Shown here in pieces: positions 16,365 to 25,106 of a stretch of 64,000 nt of DNA (positions within the stretch are counted from its first letter, which is position 1; each line of letters starts with the position of its first letter). A program made the position numbers and the translations under genes. Source of the DNA: Sphingomonas yabuuchiae (GTDB lineage Bacteria; Pseudomonadota; Alphaproteobacteria; Sphingomonadales; Sphingomonadaceae). The stretch lies in contig NZ_LDTF01000007.1 of assembly GCF_001477495.1 (NCBI RefSeq), forward strand, positions 248,001 through 312,000, in the 5' to 3' direction. The notes beneath the pieces are model-generated. The model had not been told where the DNA came from. It saw nothing but the letters and a program-made list of their open reading frames with translations, and searched no databases.

Positions 16365-16940
16365 ATGGAAATTGCCCAGATCCGCGCGCTGATGAAGGAG
16401 CGAGGCTTCAATCAAGCCGACCTTGCGAACTTGCTTGGGATCGATCCGACGGCCGTGTCGAAGCGCCTGACGGGCAAACGCGCGTTCAAATATGACGAAA
16501 TGCGCAAGATCGAGTCGTGGCTTGGCCAACAACCCGCGCCAATAATCGAAGGCGCGCAAGTTAGAATGCTTCCTATCATCGGCCAAGTTGCCGCTGGATC
16601 GTGGAGAGAGGCGATCGAGCAACCATTGGGTCATATGCCAGTTAGAGCGGCCACCGCTTCCCCGAACGCTATTGTTCTGGAGGTGTATGGCGATAGCATG
16701 GACCTAGAAATTGACGAGGGTGGATACGTCGTCGTCGATATGGACGATAAAGGGCTATATCCGGGGCGCTTGTTCGTCGTTCTGAACGGCGAGGGCGAAG
16801 CCACCTTTAAGCAGTTCGAGACAGATCCATTGCGCCTCGTTCCAAGATCTTCGAACCCGATTCATTCTACTATACTTATTGGCGACGGGCAGCCCTTCAC
16901 GGTGTTAGGCCGTGTTGTTTCACTGATCCGCGAGCGCTGA
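16365..16940 (+). CDS. CI-like repressor with S24 (LexA-type) self-cleavage domain
   Basis: About 191 residues. N-terminal XRE HTH (MEIAQIRALMKERGFNQADLA, LLGIDPTAVSKRL), then a C-terminal S24 peptidase domain: cleavage-like QVAAGSW, catalytic Ser in VYGDSMD and catalytic Lys in EATFKQFE. It keeps the prophage silent and should be cleaved after DNA damage with RecA. The start at 16365 fits the HTH; an ATG at 16341 adds eight residues but begins inside operator site 3. Its base composition is less GC-rich than its neighbours. It probably binds the TGCC-N5-GGCA sites on both sides of the gene. Confidence 0.93.
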   Translation: MEIAQIRALMKERGFNQADLANLLGIDPTAVSKRLTGKRAFKYDEMRKIESWLGQQPAPIIEGAQVRMLPIIGQVAAGSWREAIEQPLGHMPVRAATASPNAIVLEVYGDSMDLEIDEGGYVVVDMDDKGLYPGRLFVVLNGEGEATFKQFETDPLRLVPRSSNPIHSTILIGDGQPFTVLGRVVSLIRER

Positions 16941-17136
16941 GCGCGTCGTCGAAGTCCATCCATTCCGATTGGCGATCGAGGCCTCCGGGTATCGTGATGA
17001 AGAAGCCATCCGAATCATAAGACCCAAGTTTCGCCGCGATCAGGTCAGCTCGGGCCGCCTTAATTCCTTGGCGCCATGGGCCTATTGGCCTTCCGAAGCA
17101 CGTCGCACGATACCAGTGAACCACGATCCGACCCAT
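16897..17136 (-). CDS. Hypothetical phage protein convergent with the repressor gene
   Basis: About 79 residues starting MGRIVVHWYRATCFGRPIG at 17136. Contains a basic helix (KAARADLIAAKLG) and a short beta-like segment (SDGFFITIPGGLD). The stop lies inside the last 44 bases of the repressor gene, so the two genes converge and overlap. A good -35-like TTGACA lies on the minus strand at 17192-17197 with no strong -10 at ideal spacing. I cannot name a family. It is supported by a sensible protein composition, and otherwise the region 16941-17295 would be empty. Confidence 0.55.
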   Translation of the reverse strand: MGRIVVHWYRATCFGRPIGPWRQGIKAARADLIAAKLGSYDSDGFFITIPGGLDRQSEWMDFDDALSARGSVKQHGLTP

Positions 17137-17206
17137 TGTCCGTCCATCCCTAATGCCTCTTGGCTGGAACAAAGATAGAACAAGATCAAGATGTCAAACC
17201 CGTAAA

Positions 17207-17252
17207 TGCCAAAACGGCAATTATCAGATTGACGGAATATGCCGTAATGGCA
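17207..17252. promoter_or_regulatory. Distal operator pair and promoter of the integration operon
   Basis: Two more TGCC-N5-GGCA sites: site 4 at 17207-17219 (TGCCAAAACGGCA) and site 5 at 17240-17252 (TGCCGTAATGGCA), with centres 33 bases apart. A plus-strand TTGACG (17229-17234) and a GATATA at about 17253 give a plausible sigma-70 promoter whose spacer contains site 5. This points to repression of the rightward operon (membrane protein through integrase) by the CI-like protein. The pair also lies upstream of the leftward gene at 17136. Confidence 0.75.
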
Positions 17253-17295
17253 GATATAGGCCTATCGCCCGCATCCAGCGGCGATGGAGACCGCC

Positions 17296-17598
17296 ATGCG
17301 CATCCCACCACAGCACCATGACGGCGTCGGGACCAACGCCTCGCTACATCGCTTTCTGATCAGCCCCGGACACGACGGCCGTCCGGCCGCTGACCCGGAT
17401 CATCAGTCGCGCGCGACGCATGACCTCGCCAGCCGGGTCCGCCGCCTGCGTGACCGCCGCATCGCACCGCCCAGCGTCGGGATCGAGATCGACGAGGGCC
17501 ACCGCGTCATGCGGGCGATCCTGGTGGTCGCGGCCGTATCGCTGCTGATGTGGATCGGCAGCGGCATCATCGCCGCCCATCTGGCGGGCCGGATCTGA
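17296..17598 (+). CDS. Small phage membrane protein
   Basis: About 100 residues. The N-terminal 65 are basic, His/Arg/Asp-rich and probably cytoplasmic. One transmembrane helix is clear near the end (VMRAILVVAAVSLLMWIGSG). Start at 17296 with GGAG seven bases upstream. First gene of the rightward operon whose promoter contains operator site 5. Its stop overlaps the next start (TGATG). The function is unknown: superinfection exclusion would be a guess based on a membrane protein in a lysogenically regulated operon. Confidence 0.65.
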   Translation: MRIPPQHHDGVGTNASLHRFLISPGHDGRPAADPDHQSRATHDLASRVRRLRDRRIAPPSVGIEIDEGHRVMRAILVVAAVSLLMWIGSGIIAAHLAGRI

Positions 17599-18059
17599 TG
17601 CCCGCTTTCTATTACAGCACCACGCCCGCGTTCGAGAATGCGGAACTGTGGTTCGGCCCCCATCCGACCCGCGAAGCAGCAGCGACCGCCGCCACCACGC
17701 GCTTCCCGGATGTCGGCTTCTGGACGGCCCAGGCCGAGCCGCAAGCTAACGAGCTGGACATCTTCACCCCCGCCATGGCCACGGAGGGCGGCCCCATCGC
17801 CGACGCCTTCGCAGCCCGGAACGGAGAGACGTTCGGCGAGGATGGGGAGGGCGGTCCGACATGGTGGACCGAGGACGCGATCGCCGTCTTGATCAAGCGC
17901 CTCAACTACCAGTTCGCCGCCTGGGCGACCGAGCACGGCTATCAGCGCGGCTGGATGCTCGACATCCATGACGAGCAATGGACCGCGCCTGCGCCAAGGA
18001 CCGCGCCCGCGCGCCGTCCTGTCCTGACCCTCTTTTGCACACAGGAGCGCGCGGCATGA
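17598..18059 (+). CDS. Hypothetical phage protein
   Basis: About 153 residues starting MPAFYYSTTPAFENAELWFG. It has a Tyr/Phe/Trp-rich N-terminus, a helical WTEDAIAVLIKRLNYQFAAWATEHGY stretch, and a Pro/Arg/Ala tail. The start overlaps the previous stop by one base and the stop overlaps the next start by four. No known family recognised. Membership in the integration operon suggests an accessory or moron function. Confidence 0.68.
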   Translation: MPAFYYSTTPAFENAELWFGPHPTREAAATAATTRFPDVGFWTAQAEPQANELDIFTPAMATEGGPIADAFAARNGETFGEDGEGGPTWWTEDAIAVLIKRLNYQFAAWATEHGYQRGWMLDIHDEQWTAPAPRTAPARRPVLTLFCTQERAA

Positions 18060-18532
18060 GCCGGTCGCCCATGACCTTCGTCGGCAACGGTCCGTATCCG
18101 CGTCGTCGTGGCGACTGGGCGGACCTTGGCCGCACGGCCGTTCAGCTGCTGTCGGAACGCGAAAAGGGCTATCCTGCCATGGTCGCGGCCCAGAACCTGG
18201 ATCAGGCGCTCGCCGACACACGGATCCGCGTCATGCGCGCGGTCGTCGCGATCTGGCGCGCGGTCCTGAACGACGAGGCTCTGCCCGAGCCGATCGATTT
18301 CCAGGCGCGCTTCGGCGCGACATGGGAGGAGATGCGCGACGACCTGGGCCGAGCGGCAGTCCGCGCGCGGGATCTGGCGCGCAAACAGCGCGACGACCGC
18401 GACGCGGCCGTGCAGGCCGAACTGGTCGAGGCACTGGCATGGCAGCATCAGCCGGTGTGCGCAGGCTCCGGTCCGCACATCTGGCTGTCGCACGACTATC
18501 AACAGTGGGAGAGAAGGAGGGCGGCCGGATGA
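18056..18532 (+). CDS. Hypothetical phage protein
   Basis: About 158 residues, mostly helical and charged, starting MSRSPMTFVGNGPYP at the ATGA overlap. It includes NLDQALADTRIRVMRAVVAIWRAVLND and RARDLARKQRDDRDAAV. The C-terminus has CAGSGPHIWLSHDYQQW. Its stop overlaps the next ATG by four bases, and an AAGGAGG box for that next gene lies inside its end. I do not recognise a family. Confidence 0.68.
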   Translation: MSRSPMTFVGNGPYPRRRGDWADLGRTAVQLLSEREKGYPAMVAAQNLDQALADTRIRVMRAVVAIWRAVLNDEALPEPIDFQARFGATWEEMRDDLGRAAVRARDLARKQRDDRDAAVQAELVEALAWQHQPVCAGSGPHIWLSHDYQQWERRRAAG

Positions 18533-18711
18533 CAGCGCCTGCTCGCTTTACAAAGACCGACGTCACCCGGGCCATGAAAGGCGCTCGGGACGCAGGCTTT
18601 GGCCATGTTCGCGTTGCGATCGATGTTCATGGTAACATGGTCATCGACGCCAGCGATTCACCGACGATCGTCGGCCGACCCAACCCGCTCGACAGGCTGC
18701 TTCCGAAGTGA
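18529..18711 (+). CDS. Small protein encoded just before the integrase
   Basis: About 60 residues: basic start MTAPARFTKTDVTRAMKGA, then a GFGHVRVAIDVHGNMVIDAS beta-like part. Small proteins of this pattern (T-K-D-x-T-R-A-x-K, then G-x-I-x-I) are often found immediately upstream of alphaproteobacterial phage integrases. They might act as excisionases or integrase partners, which is inference. The AAGGAGG box at 18514-18520 supports this start. The stop overlaps the integrase GTG. Confidence 0.72.
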   Translation: MTAPARFTKTDVTRAMKGARDAGFGHVRVAIDVHGNMVIDASDSPTIVGRPNPLDRLLPK

Positions 18712-19781
18712 AGACCCGATATAAGAATGTCACGGTAGACCCCGATCGCCACGGGAAACTTCGCGCCCGGTTCCGCAAAGCCGGGCGCAAGCCGGTCTAT
18801 ATGAAGCACCTACCCGACGAAAAGGGTTTCAAGGCTGAATACGAGGCTTTGTTGGCCGACAGGCCGATGATCGTCGTGCGCCCGGCTGTCCCCGGTAGCG
18901 TTGGCGACCTCGTGTCGCGCTACTATGCGGCGGGCGATTTCAAAGGGCGCGGCACGGCAGAAACTCAGGCCCGTCGGAAGTATCTGATCGACAGCTTCCG
19001 CGAGGATTTTGCCGACGATCTCATCTCTGACTTCGGCTTTGAGCATATCGAGGCGATCCTGCTGGCCCGGACCGAGAAGCGTTGGGATGATACCCGCAAG
19101 CGGACGATGGGCGGTCAGGTCGCGGCCGTTAAACTCCGCAAGGAACTGCGCCGCCTGTTCGCTTACGCCAAGAAGCTGAAGTGGATCGAGCATAATCCGG
19201 TCGAGGATGCCGCGACGATCGGCAAGACCAAGCTGACCGGCTTTCACACGTGGACGGAGCAGGAAATCGCCCAGTACAAAGCGCGGCACCCGCTGGGCAC
19301 ACGCGCAAGGCTGGCGCTGGAGATCATGCTTTGGACGGGTCAGCGGCGAGGGGATGCCCGCCTGTTCGGCCCGGCCCATGTCGTGCGCGGCAAGATCAAT
19401 TTCACGGCCGCAAAGAATCAGGCTGACCTTTGGCTGCCGATCGCCCCCGATCTACGCCGAGCGATTGACGCTATGGATAGCGTGGGGCTGCGTTCATTCC
19501 TCGTCACGACCGCCGGTAAGACGTTCACGAAGGATGGCTTCGGCAACAAGATGCGGGAATGGTGCAATGAGGCAGGTTTGCCACACTGCACCGCCCACGG
19601 CCTACGCAAGGCGATCGCCCGGCGAATGGCTCAGAGCCAAGCCACGCAGCTGGAGATCAAGGCGGTTGGCGGCTGGAAAGGCGATAGCGAAGTCGCAATT
19701 TATACCGCCGCTGCGGACCAGGAAGGCCTCGCCGATGGTGCGATCAGCCGCACCATCAACCGATTCTCAGATCAAAAATGA
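18708..19781 (+). CDS. Tyrosine integrase of the prophage
   Basis: About 357 residues, GTG start overlapping the previous stop. Phage integrase layout: N-terminal arm/SAM-like part with RYYAAGDFKG, core-binding helices, and a C-terminal catalytic domain with Arg (WTGQRRGDARLF), HxxR (HGLRKAIARRM) and the tyrosine in SEVAIYTAAADQ. It carries out site-specific recombination with the tRNA gene that starts about 80 bases downstream. It is the last gene of the operator-controlled operon. The end at 19781 is right before an inverted repeat. Confidence 0.93.
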   Translation: MKTRYKNVTVDPDRHGKLRARFRKAGRKPVYMKHLPDEKGFKAEYEALLADRPMIVVRPAVPGSVGDLVSRYYAAGDFKGRGTAETQARRKYLIDSFREDFADDLISDFGFEHIEAILLARTEKRWDDTRKRTMGGQVAAVKLRKELRRLFAYAKKLKWIEHNPVEDAATIGKTKLTGFHTWTEQEIAQYKARHPLGTRARLALEIMLWTGQRRGDARLFGPAHVVRGKINFTAAKNQADLWLPIAPDLRRAIDAMDSVGLRSFLVTTAGKTFTKDGFGNKMREWCNEAGLPHCTAHGLRKAIARRMAQSQATQLEIKAVGGWKGDSEVAIYTAAADQEGLADGAISRTINRFSDQK

Positions 19782-19788
19782 CCAAAAT

Positions 19789-19816
19789 TGTCTAACCATG
19801 GTCCAGCAGTTAGACA
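19789..19816. repeat. Inverted repeat downstream of integrase
   Basis: TGTCTAAC (19789-19796) and GTTAGACA (19809-19816), 8-base perfect arms with a 12-base centre, eight bases after the integrase stop and about 47 bases from the tRNA end. It may be an integrase arm/core site or a weak terminator; no T-tract follows. Confidence 0.5.
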
Positions 19817-19862
19817 TATCCGAGCAGAAAATGCTTAAAAAACAATATGTTGTTTGGGAAAT

Positions 19863-19938
19863 TGGTGGGCCCGGCAGGACTCGAACCCGCAACCTAGCCG
19901 TTATGAGCGGCCAGCTCTAACCGTTGAGCTACAGGCCC
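19863..19938 (-). tRNA. tRNA with CAT anticodon (tRNA-Met or tRNA-Ile2), prophage attachment gene
   Basis: Reading the minus strand: acceptor stem GGGCCTG pairs with CGGGCCC, TAGCTCA D-arm, anticodon loop CTCATAA between GGCCG and CGGCT, GGTTCGAGTCC T-arm, discriminator A and encoded CCA at 19863-19865. A CAT anticodon could be elongator Met or lysidine-modified Ile2. The GGGCC acceptor stem favours Ile2, as in many bacteria, but this cannot be settled without modification rules. The 3' half next to the integrase is the probable att core. Confidence 0.9.
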
Positions 19939-20018
19939 CACCGCGAATGTCGTTAGCGTGATGCAGCCGGACTTCGCAAGCGTCGTGGAGCAACTTTGCA
20001 CAGGAAATCGGGCAAAGA

Positions 20019-20052
20019 AAAAGGGCGCTTCCGCAGGGGAAGCGCCCTTTTC
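20019..20052 (-). terminator. Rho-independent terminator after the ADN-rich lipoprotein gene
   Basis: GGGCGCTTCC and its complement around GCAG make a strong stem, with A-tract before and T-tract after, so it could work in both directions. It lies 46 bases after the lipoprotein stop in the leftward reading. Confidence 0.82.
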
Positions 20053-20097
20053 CGACATAGCAGTCGGCGCGTCGGACCCGAAGGTCCGAGGCGACTA

Positions 20098-20364
20098 TTA
20101 CTGCATGTTGTCCGCCTTGGCGTCGGCAGCGTCACGGACGTTGTCGGCAGCGGCGTTCATGTTGTCGGCAGCGTTCTCGAGGGTCGCGGCAGCAGCAGCG
20201 TTCGAGGTGTTGTCGGCAGCGGCTTCGAGGTTGTCAGCCGACATTTCCATGTTGTCAGCCAGCATGTCCGCGTTGTTCTCAACAGCGGCAGCTTCCGGCG
20301 ACTTGTTGCAGGCGGCGACGGACATCAGGCCGGCGGCAGCGAGAACGAAAGCGATCTTCTTCAT
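20098..20364 (-). CDS. Small ADN-repeat alpha-helical lipoprotein
   Basis: About 88 residues. Signal peptide (KKIAFVLAAAGLMSVAAC) with lipobox ending at the acylated Cys. The mature part is almost pure Ala, Asp, Asn, Met and Glu, with about seven ADN/AADN motifs spaced mainly 7 or 11 residues apart, so a coiled coil is likely. GGGAG lies at good spacing from the ATG at 20364. Followed by a strong terminator. It resembles abundant small Lpp-like or entericidin-like outer membrane lipoproteins in sphingomonads. The role is unknown. Confidence 0.8.
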   Translation of the reverse strand: MKKIAFVLAAAGLMSVAACNKSPEAAAVENNADMLADNMEMSADNLEAAADNTSNAAAAATLENAADNMNAAADNVRDAADAKADNMQ

Positions 20365-20556
20365 TCGAATGCTCCCAAGCAAAGCAAAAATCGCGGCCGG
20401 CCCGAATGCCGTCGCGAAGCGGCTCAAATAACGTGCGGTTCATCGCGGTCAATCCGCAAAATTCATCGGATCGCAAGGTTCGCGACGAACGGATGGCACG
20501 GATCGGGCTTTTTCAAGGCGTTGGCGTTACCAAAAGGTTACCGAGGAACCCACGGA

Positions 20557-21954
20557 TCAGCGTGGCGTAACCGGGCCGATCGTCTCCGGCGCGTTGGCGA
20601 CCACCGCCAGCATGGCGGTCCAGGCGGCGACATTCTGGCGAAGCGCCGCCGGATCGACGCGGTCCAATACGTCGTCGGGCGTATGGTGGGTATCGAAATA
20701 ATCCCACCCTGACTGGTTCAGGTCGATCCCGGCGGTCCCGAGCTTGATCGTCGGGCCGATATCGGTGCCGTCGCCGCCCAGGCCGCTGCCCCGCGTGATG
20801 CCCAGCGGTGCGAGCGCGGTCTGCAGCCGGTCCGCGACCGGCTTGGCGGTGGCGGGCAGATTGACCTCGAACCGCCAGACCCGGTCCGCACCGAAGTCGC
20901 TTTCCGATGCCGTGGCATGACGCTCATCGGCGTGGGCCTTGGCATAGGCCTCGCCGCCCATGCCGCCGACTTCCTCGGCGCCGAACCAGACGACGCGGAT
21001 GGTACGACGCGGCTGGCCCGCATCCATGATCCGCTTGGCCGCCGCGGCGGTGATCGCGATCCCGCTGGCATCGTCGATCGCGCCCGTCCCCAGGTCCCAG
21101 CTGTCGAGATGGCCGCCGACCAGCACGATCCCTGCCGAAGGATCGCTACCGGGCACCTCCGCGATCACGTTGCCTGATTCGCGGGTGCCGACCATACGGG
21201 GGGTCAGGAGCAGTTTCATCCGGATCGGCTGACCCCGGCTGGCGATTCGCTCCAGTTGCTCCGCGTCGGGAACCGAGAGCGCGGCCGCCGGGATGGGCTT
21301 CACGCCATCGGGGAAGTTGGTCGTGCCGGTATGTGGGAAGCGATGATGGTCGGTGCCGATCGAGCGGATGACGATCGCGACCGCGCCGCGCTTTGCGGCC
21401 AGCGCCGGGCCCGTGAAGCGTGCCGTGCCATAGGCACCATAGCCCGATCCGTCCTGGGTCCGGGGCATGGTGTTGCCGATATAGACGATCTTGCCCCGGA
21501 TCGCGTCATCAGGTGCCGACTGGAACGCCGCCATGCTGGGGAAGACCGCGACCTCGCCCGTCAGGCCGCCCGCCGGGGTGGCCCCCGAATTGCCCAGCGC
21601 GGCCAGGGTCAGCTTCTGCGGGAAGGGGGCCAGGATTTCGGCGCTCTCCGCCCCGCGTTCCCATACCGGCATCCGATAGGGTTCGATCCGCACGTTCTTG
21701 AAACCCAGCGCTGTCAGCCGGGCGACCGACCAGGCGCGGGCACGGGCTTCGGCCTCGGTGCCCGCCAGTCGCTGCCCGACTTCGGTCGTCAGACCCTCGA
21801 CGATATCCCAGGCGACCGTATCGTTCAGCGCCGCGTCGCGCAGCCGCTCGACTTCGGGTGCGACCATGGCTGGCGGTGGCGGCGGGGTCCGTTGCGCCAA
21901 GGCGGGGGAGGACAGGGCGGAGGCGGTCAGGGCCGCAAGAAGAATGCGCTTCAT
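20557..21954 (-). CDS. M28 family zinc aminopeptidase, secreted
   Basis: About 465 residues. Signal peptide MKRILLAALTASALSSPALAQ, then a pro-rich start, a PA-type inserted domain and a zinc peptidase core: GGHLDSWDLGTGAIDDASG (His and Asp ligands), VWFGAEEVGG (catalytic Glu pair), and a C-terminal His ligand in DTHHTPDDVLD. Such enzymes release N-terminal amino acids from peptides in the periplasm. The start at ATG 21954 fits the signal peptide; a reading to 22002 is an extension. Divergent from ettA. Confidence 0.9.
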   Translation of the reverse strand: MKRILLAALTASALSSPALAQRTPPPPPAMVAPEVERLRDAALNDTVAWDIVEGLTTEVGQRLAGTEAEARARAWSVARLTALGFKNVRIEPYRMPVWERGAESAEILAPFPQKLTLAALGNSGATPAGGLTGEVAVFPSMAAFQSAPDDAIRGKIVYIGNTMPRTQDGSGYGAYGTARFTGPALAAKRGAVAIVIRSIGTDHHRFPHTGTTNFPDGVKPIPAAALSVPDAEQLERIASRGQPIRMKLLLTPRMVGTRESGNVIAEVPGSDPSAGIVLVGGHLDSWDLGTGAIDDASGIAITAAAAKRIMDAGQPRRTIRVVWFGAEEVGGMGGEAYAKAHADERHATASESDFGADRVWRFEVNLPATAKPVADRLQTALAPLGITRGSGLGGDGTDIGPTIKLGTAGIDLNQSGWDYFDTHHTPDDVLDRVDPAALRQNVAAWTAMLAVVANAPETIGPVTPR

Positions 21955-22060
21955 GGAATGGAGTGTTACGCAGCCGGTCCCGTTTGCCAACCGCCCGCGC
22001 AACCACTACATGGGCGCTCAAACATCCCACAGTCGCAAAAGCACGGAGCCCCGCGCCGCC

Positions 22061-23740
<1,680 letters not shown>

Positions 23741-23764
23741 TCCCTGCGATTTCGGTTTCTGGTG

Positions 23765-23794
23765 ACGCCCTTCCCGAGCGATCGGGGAGGGCGT
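23765..23794 (+). terminator. Hairpin terminator after ettA
   Basis: ACGCCCTTCCCGA and TCGGGGAGGGCGT form a 13-base stem (one G:T) around GCGA, 24 bases after the ettA stop, followed by TGTCAT, a poor T-tract. Probably a terminator, perhaps assisted. Confidence 0.6.
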
Positions 23795-23889
23795 TGTCAT
23801 ATCATGGGATGGCCAACAGGTTTAAACCGATGCGGCCAATTCCCATCTCAGCCGTTATAACGATAAGGTAATAAAGGGCGCGGTTGGGA

Positions 23890-25074
23890 ATGGCGGTAGT
23901 GGAGCAGGCGCAAGGCGAGGATCGTGAGATCGCCGGCGCAGGGCAGTTGCATTACCGACTTCGCCAGCAATCGGTCCTTGCCGCCTTCGGAATCGAGGCC
24001 CTGCGCGCTCGCGACCTGGACCCGATGCTGCAGCGGGCGACCGAGCTTTGTGCAGAGGGAATGCGATCTTCCTTCTGCAAGTTCCTGGAATACAAGGCAG
24101 ACCGCGAAACGCTTCTGGTCCGCACCGGCGTAGGTTGGGGACCGGGTGTCGTCGGCTCGACCGAGATGCGCACCGATATGGGCTCTCCTGCGGGCTTTGC
24201 GCTCCAGACGGGGCAGGGGGTCATCTCCAACCATCTCGATCAGGAAGAGCGGTTTCGGACGCCGCAGTTCATGGCCGACCACAAGATTCGCCGGGCGATC
24301 AACGTGCTGGTCGAGGCATCCGGCCAGCGTTACGGCGTGCTGGAGGTCGACAGTCCGGATGAAGGTCGTTTCGAGGAGGCCGACCTTGCCTTCATGCAGG
24401 GTTTCGCCAATCTGATCGGCGTCGCGATCGAGCGGCAGGAGGCGGAGCGCCGCCTGGCCGAGGCGGTGGAGCATCAGCAGCTTCTGACCCGCGAAGCCAG
24501 CCACCGGGTCAAGAACAGCCTGGCGTTGGTGTCCGCGATGCTAAACCTCCAAAAGCAGGAGGATGACGACCCCCGTGTCCTCAGGATGCTGAACGACGCG
24601 CAGGCGCGGATCGCGGCCATCGCCCAGACCCACGACCAGCTATGGCGCAGCGAGCGGGTCGGCATGGTGTCGCTCGACGATCTGGCCTGCGGCATCGCGG
24701 ATCAACTGGCCCAGCAGGCCAAGAATCATGAGGTGCATTGCGATATCGAGGCGATCGAGATGAACGCCGATACCGCCATCCCGATCGGGCTGATGCTGAC
24801 CGAGTTGCTGACCAATGCGATCAAATATGCCTATGGCGAGGACGGCGGGGTGATCGATGTGGGCCTGCATGCGCGGGACGGACAGATCGTGCTGTCGGTG
24901 CGCGACACGGGCAAGGGGCTACCCGCCGAATTCGACATGAAGGTCGCGTCCCGCCATAGCCTGGGCATGCGGATGATCACCAGCTTGGCCCGGCAGCTGC
25001 GGGGGGAGGTGCGGTTCGATGACGCGGCACCGGGTACGTGCGCGACGCTGACGATGCCCGATCCGAGGGACTGA
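23890..25074 (+). CDS. Orphan GAF / HisKA_2 sensor histidine kinase
   Basis: About 394 residues. N-terminal GAF domain (residues ~20-180: LRARDLDPMLQRATEL, AINVLVEASGQRYGVLEVDS), then the HisKA_2 helix with phospho-acceptor His near residue 204 (REASHRVKNSLALVSAML), and an HATPase domain (LTELLTNAIKYAYG, DTGKGLP). This soluble kinase type is common in alphaproteobacterial stress and light signalling; no regulator is encoded beside it. The ATG at 23890 lies after a TTG in frame. The input signal is unknown. Confidence 0.88.
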   Translation: MAVVEQAQGEDREIAGAGQLHYRLRQQSVLAAFGIEALRARDLDPMLQRATELCAEGMRSSFCKFLEYKADRETLLVRTGVGWGPGVVGSTEMRTDMGSPAGFALQTGQGVISNHLDQEERFRTPQFMADHKIRRAINVLVEASGQRYGVLEVDSPDEGRFEEADLAFMQGFANLIGVAIERQEAERRLAEAVEHQQLLTREASHRVKNSLALVSAMLNLQKQEDDDPRVLRMLNDAQARIAAIAQTHDQLWRSERVGMVSLDDLACGIADQLAQQAKNHEVHCDIEAIEMNADTAIPIGLMLTELLTNAIKYAYGEDGGVIDVGLHARDGQIVLSVRDTGKGLPAEFDMKVASRHSLGMRMITSLARQLRGEVRFDDAAPGTCATLTMPDPRD

Positions 25075-25106
25075 TTCCCTCTCCTTGCAGGGAGAAATCT
25101 GATCCT

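Larger units (their letters stand above)
1..19862. mobile_element. Prophage (HK97-like head module, siphovirus-type), left end outside the window
   Basis: Seen: a contiguous block of phage genes with a leftward structural module (HNH, terminases, portal, protease, capsid, connectors), a leftward replication/early operon, a repressor/Cro switch near 16.3 kb and a rightward integration operon ending in a tyrosine integrase at 19781. The integrase is followed within about 80 bases by the 3' end of a tRNA gene on the minus strand, the usual arrangement at one end of a tRNA-integrated prophage. The window starts inside the tail module, so tail, lysis genes and the second att site lie to the left. 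The exact right boundary is uncertain: it should fall inside the tRNA 3' half (19863 to about 19910). No disrupted gene was seen in the visible part, so it could be intact. Confidence 0.93.

Noticed and set aside
19863-19938. Calling the tRNA firmly as elongator tRNA-Met
   Set aside because: A CAT anticodon with a GGGCC acceptor stem also fits lysidine-type tRNA-Ile2, so the identity is left open.
23884-23889. TTG start for the GAF/HisKA_2 kinase
   Set aside because: It adds only two residues and the ATG at 23890 is a better codon.
25075-25106. CTCTCCTTGCAGGGAG as another copy of the palindromic element
   Set aside because: Only one short imperfect arm pair is present, too weak to call a repeat.
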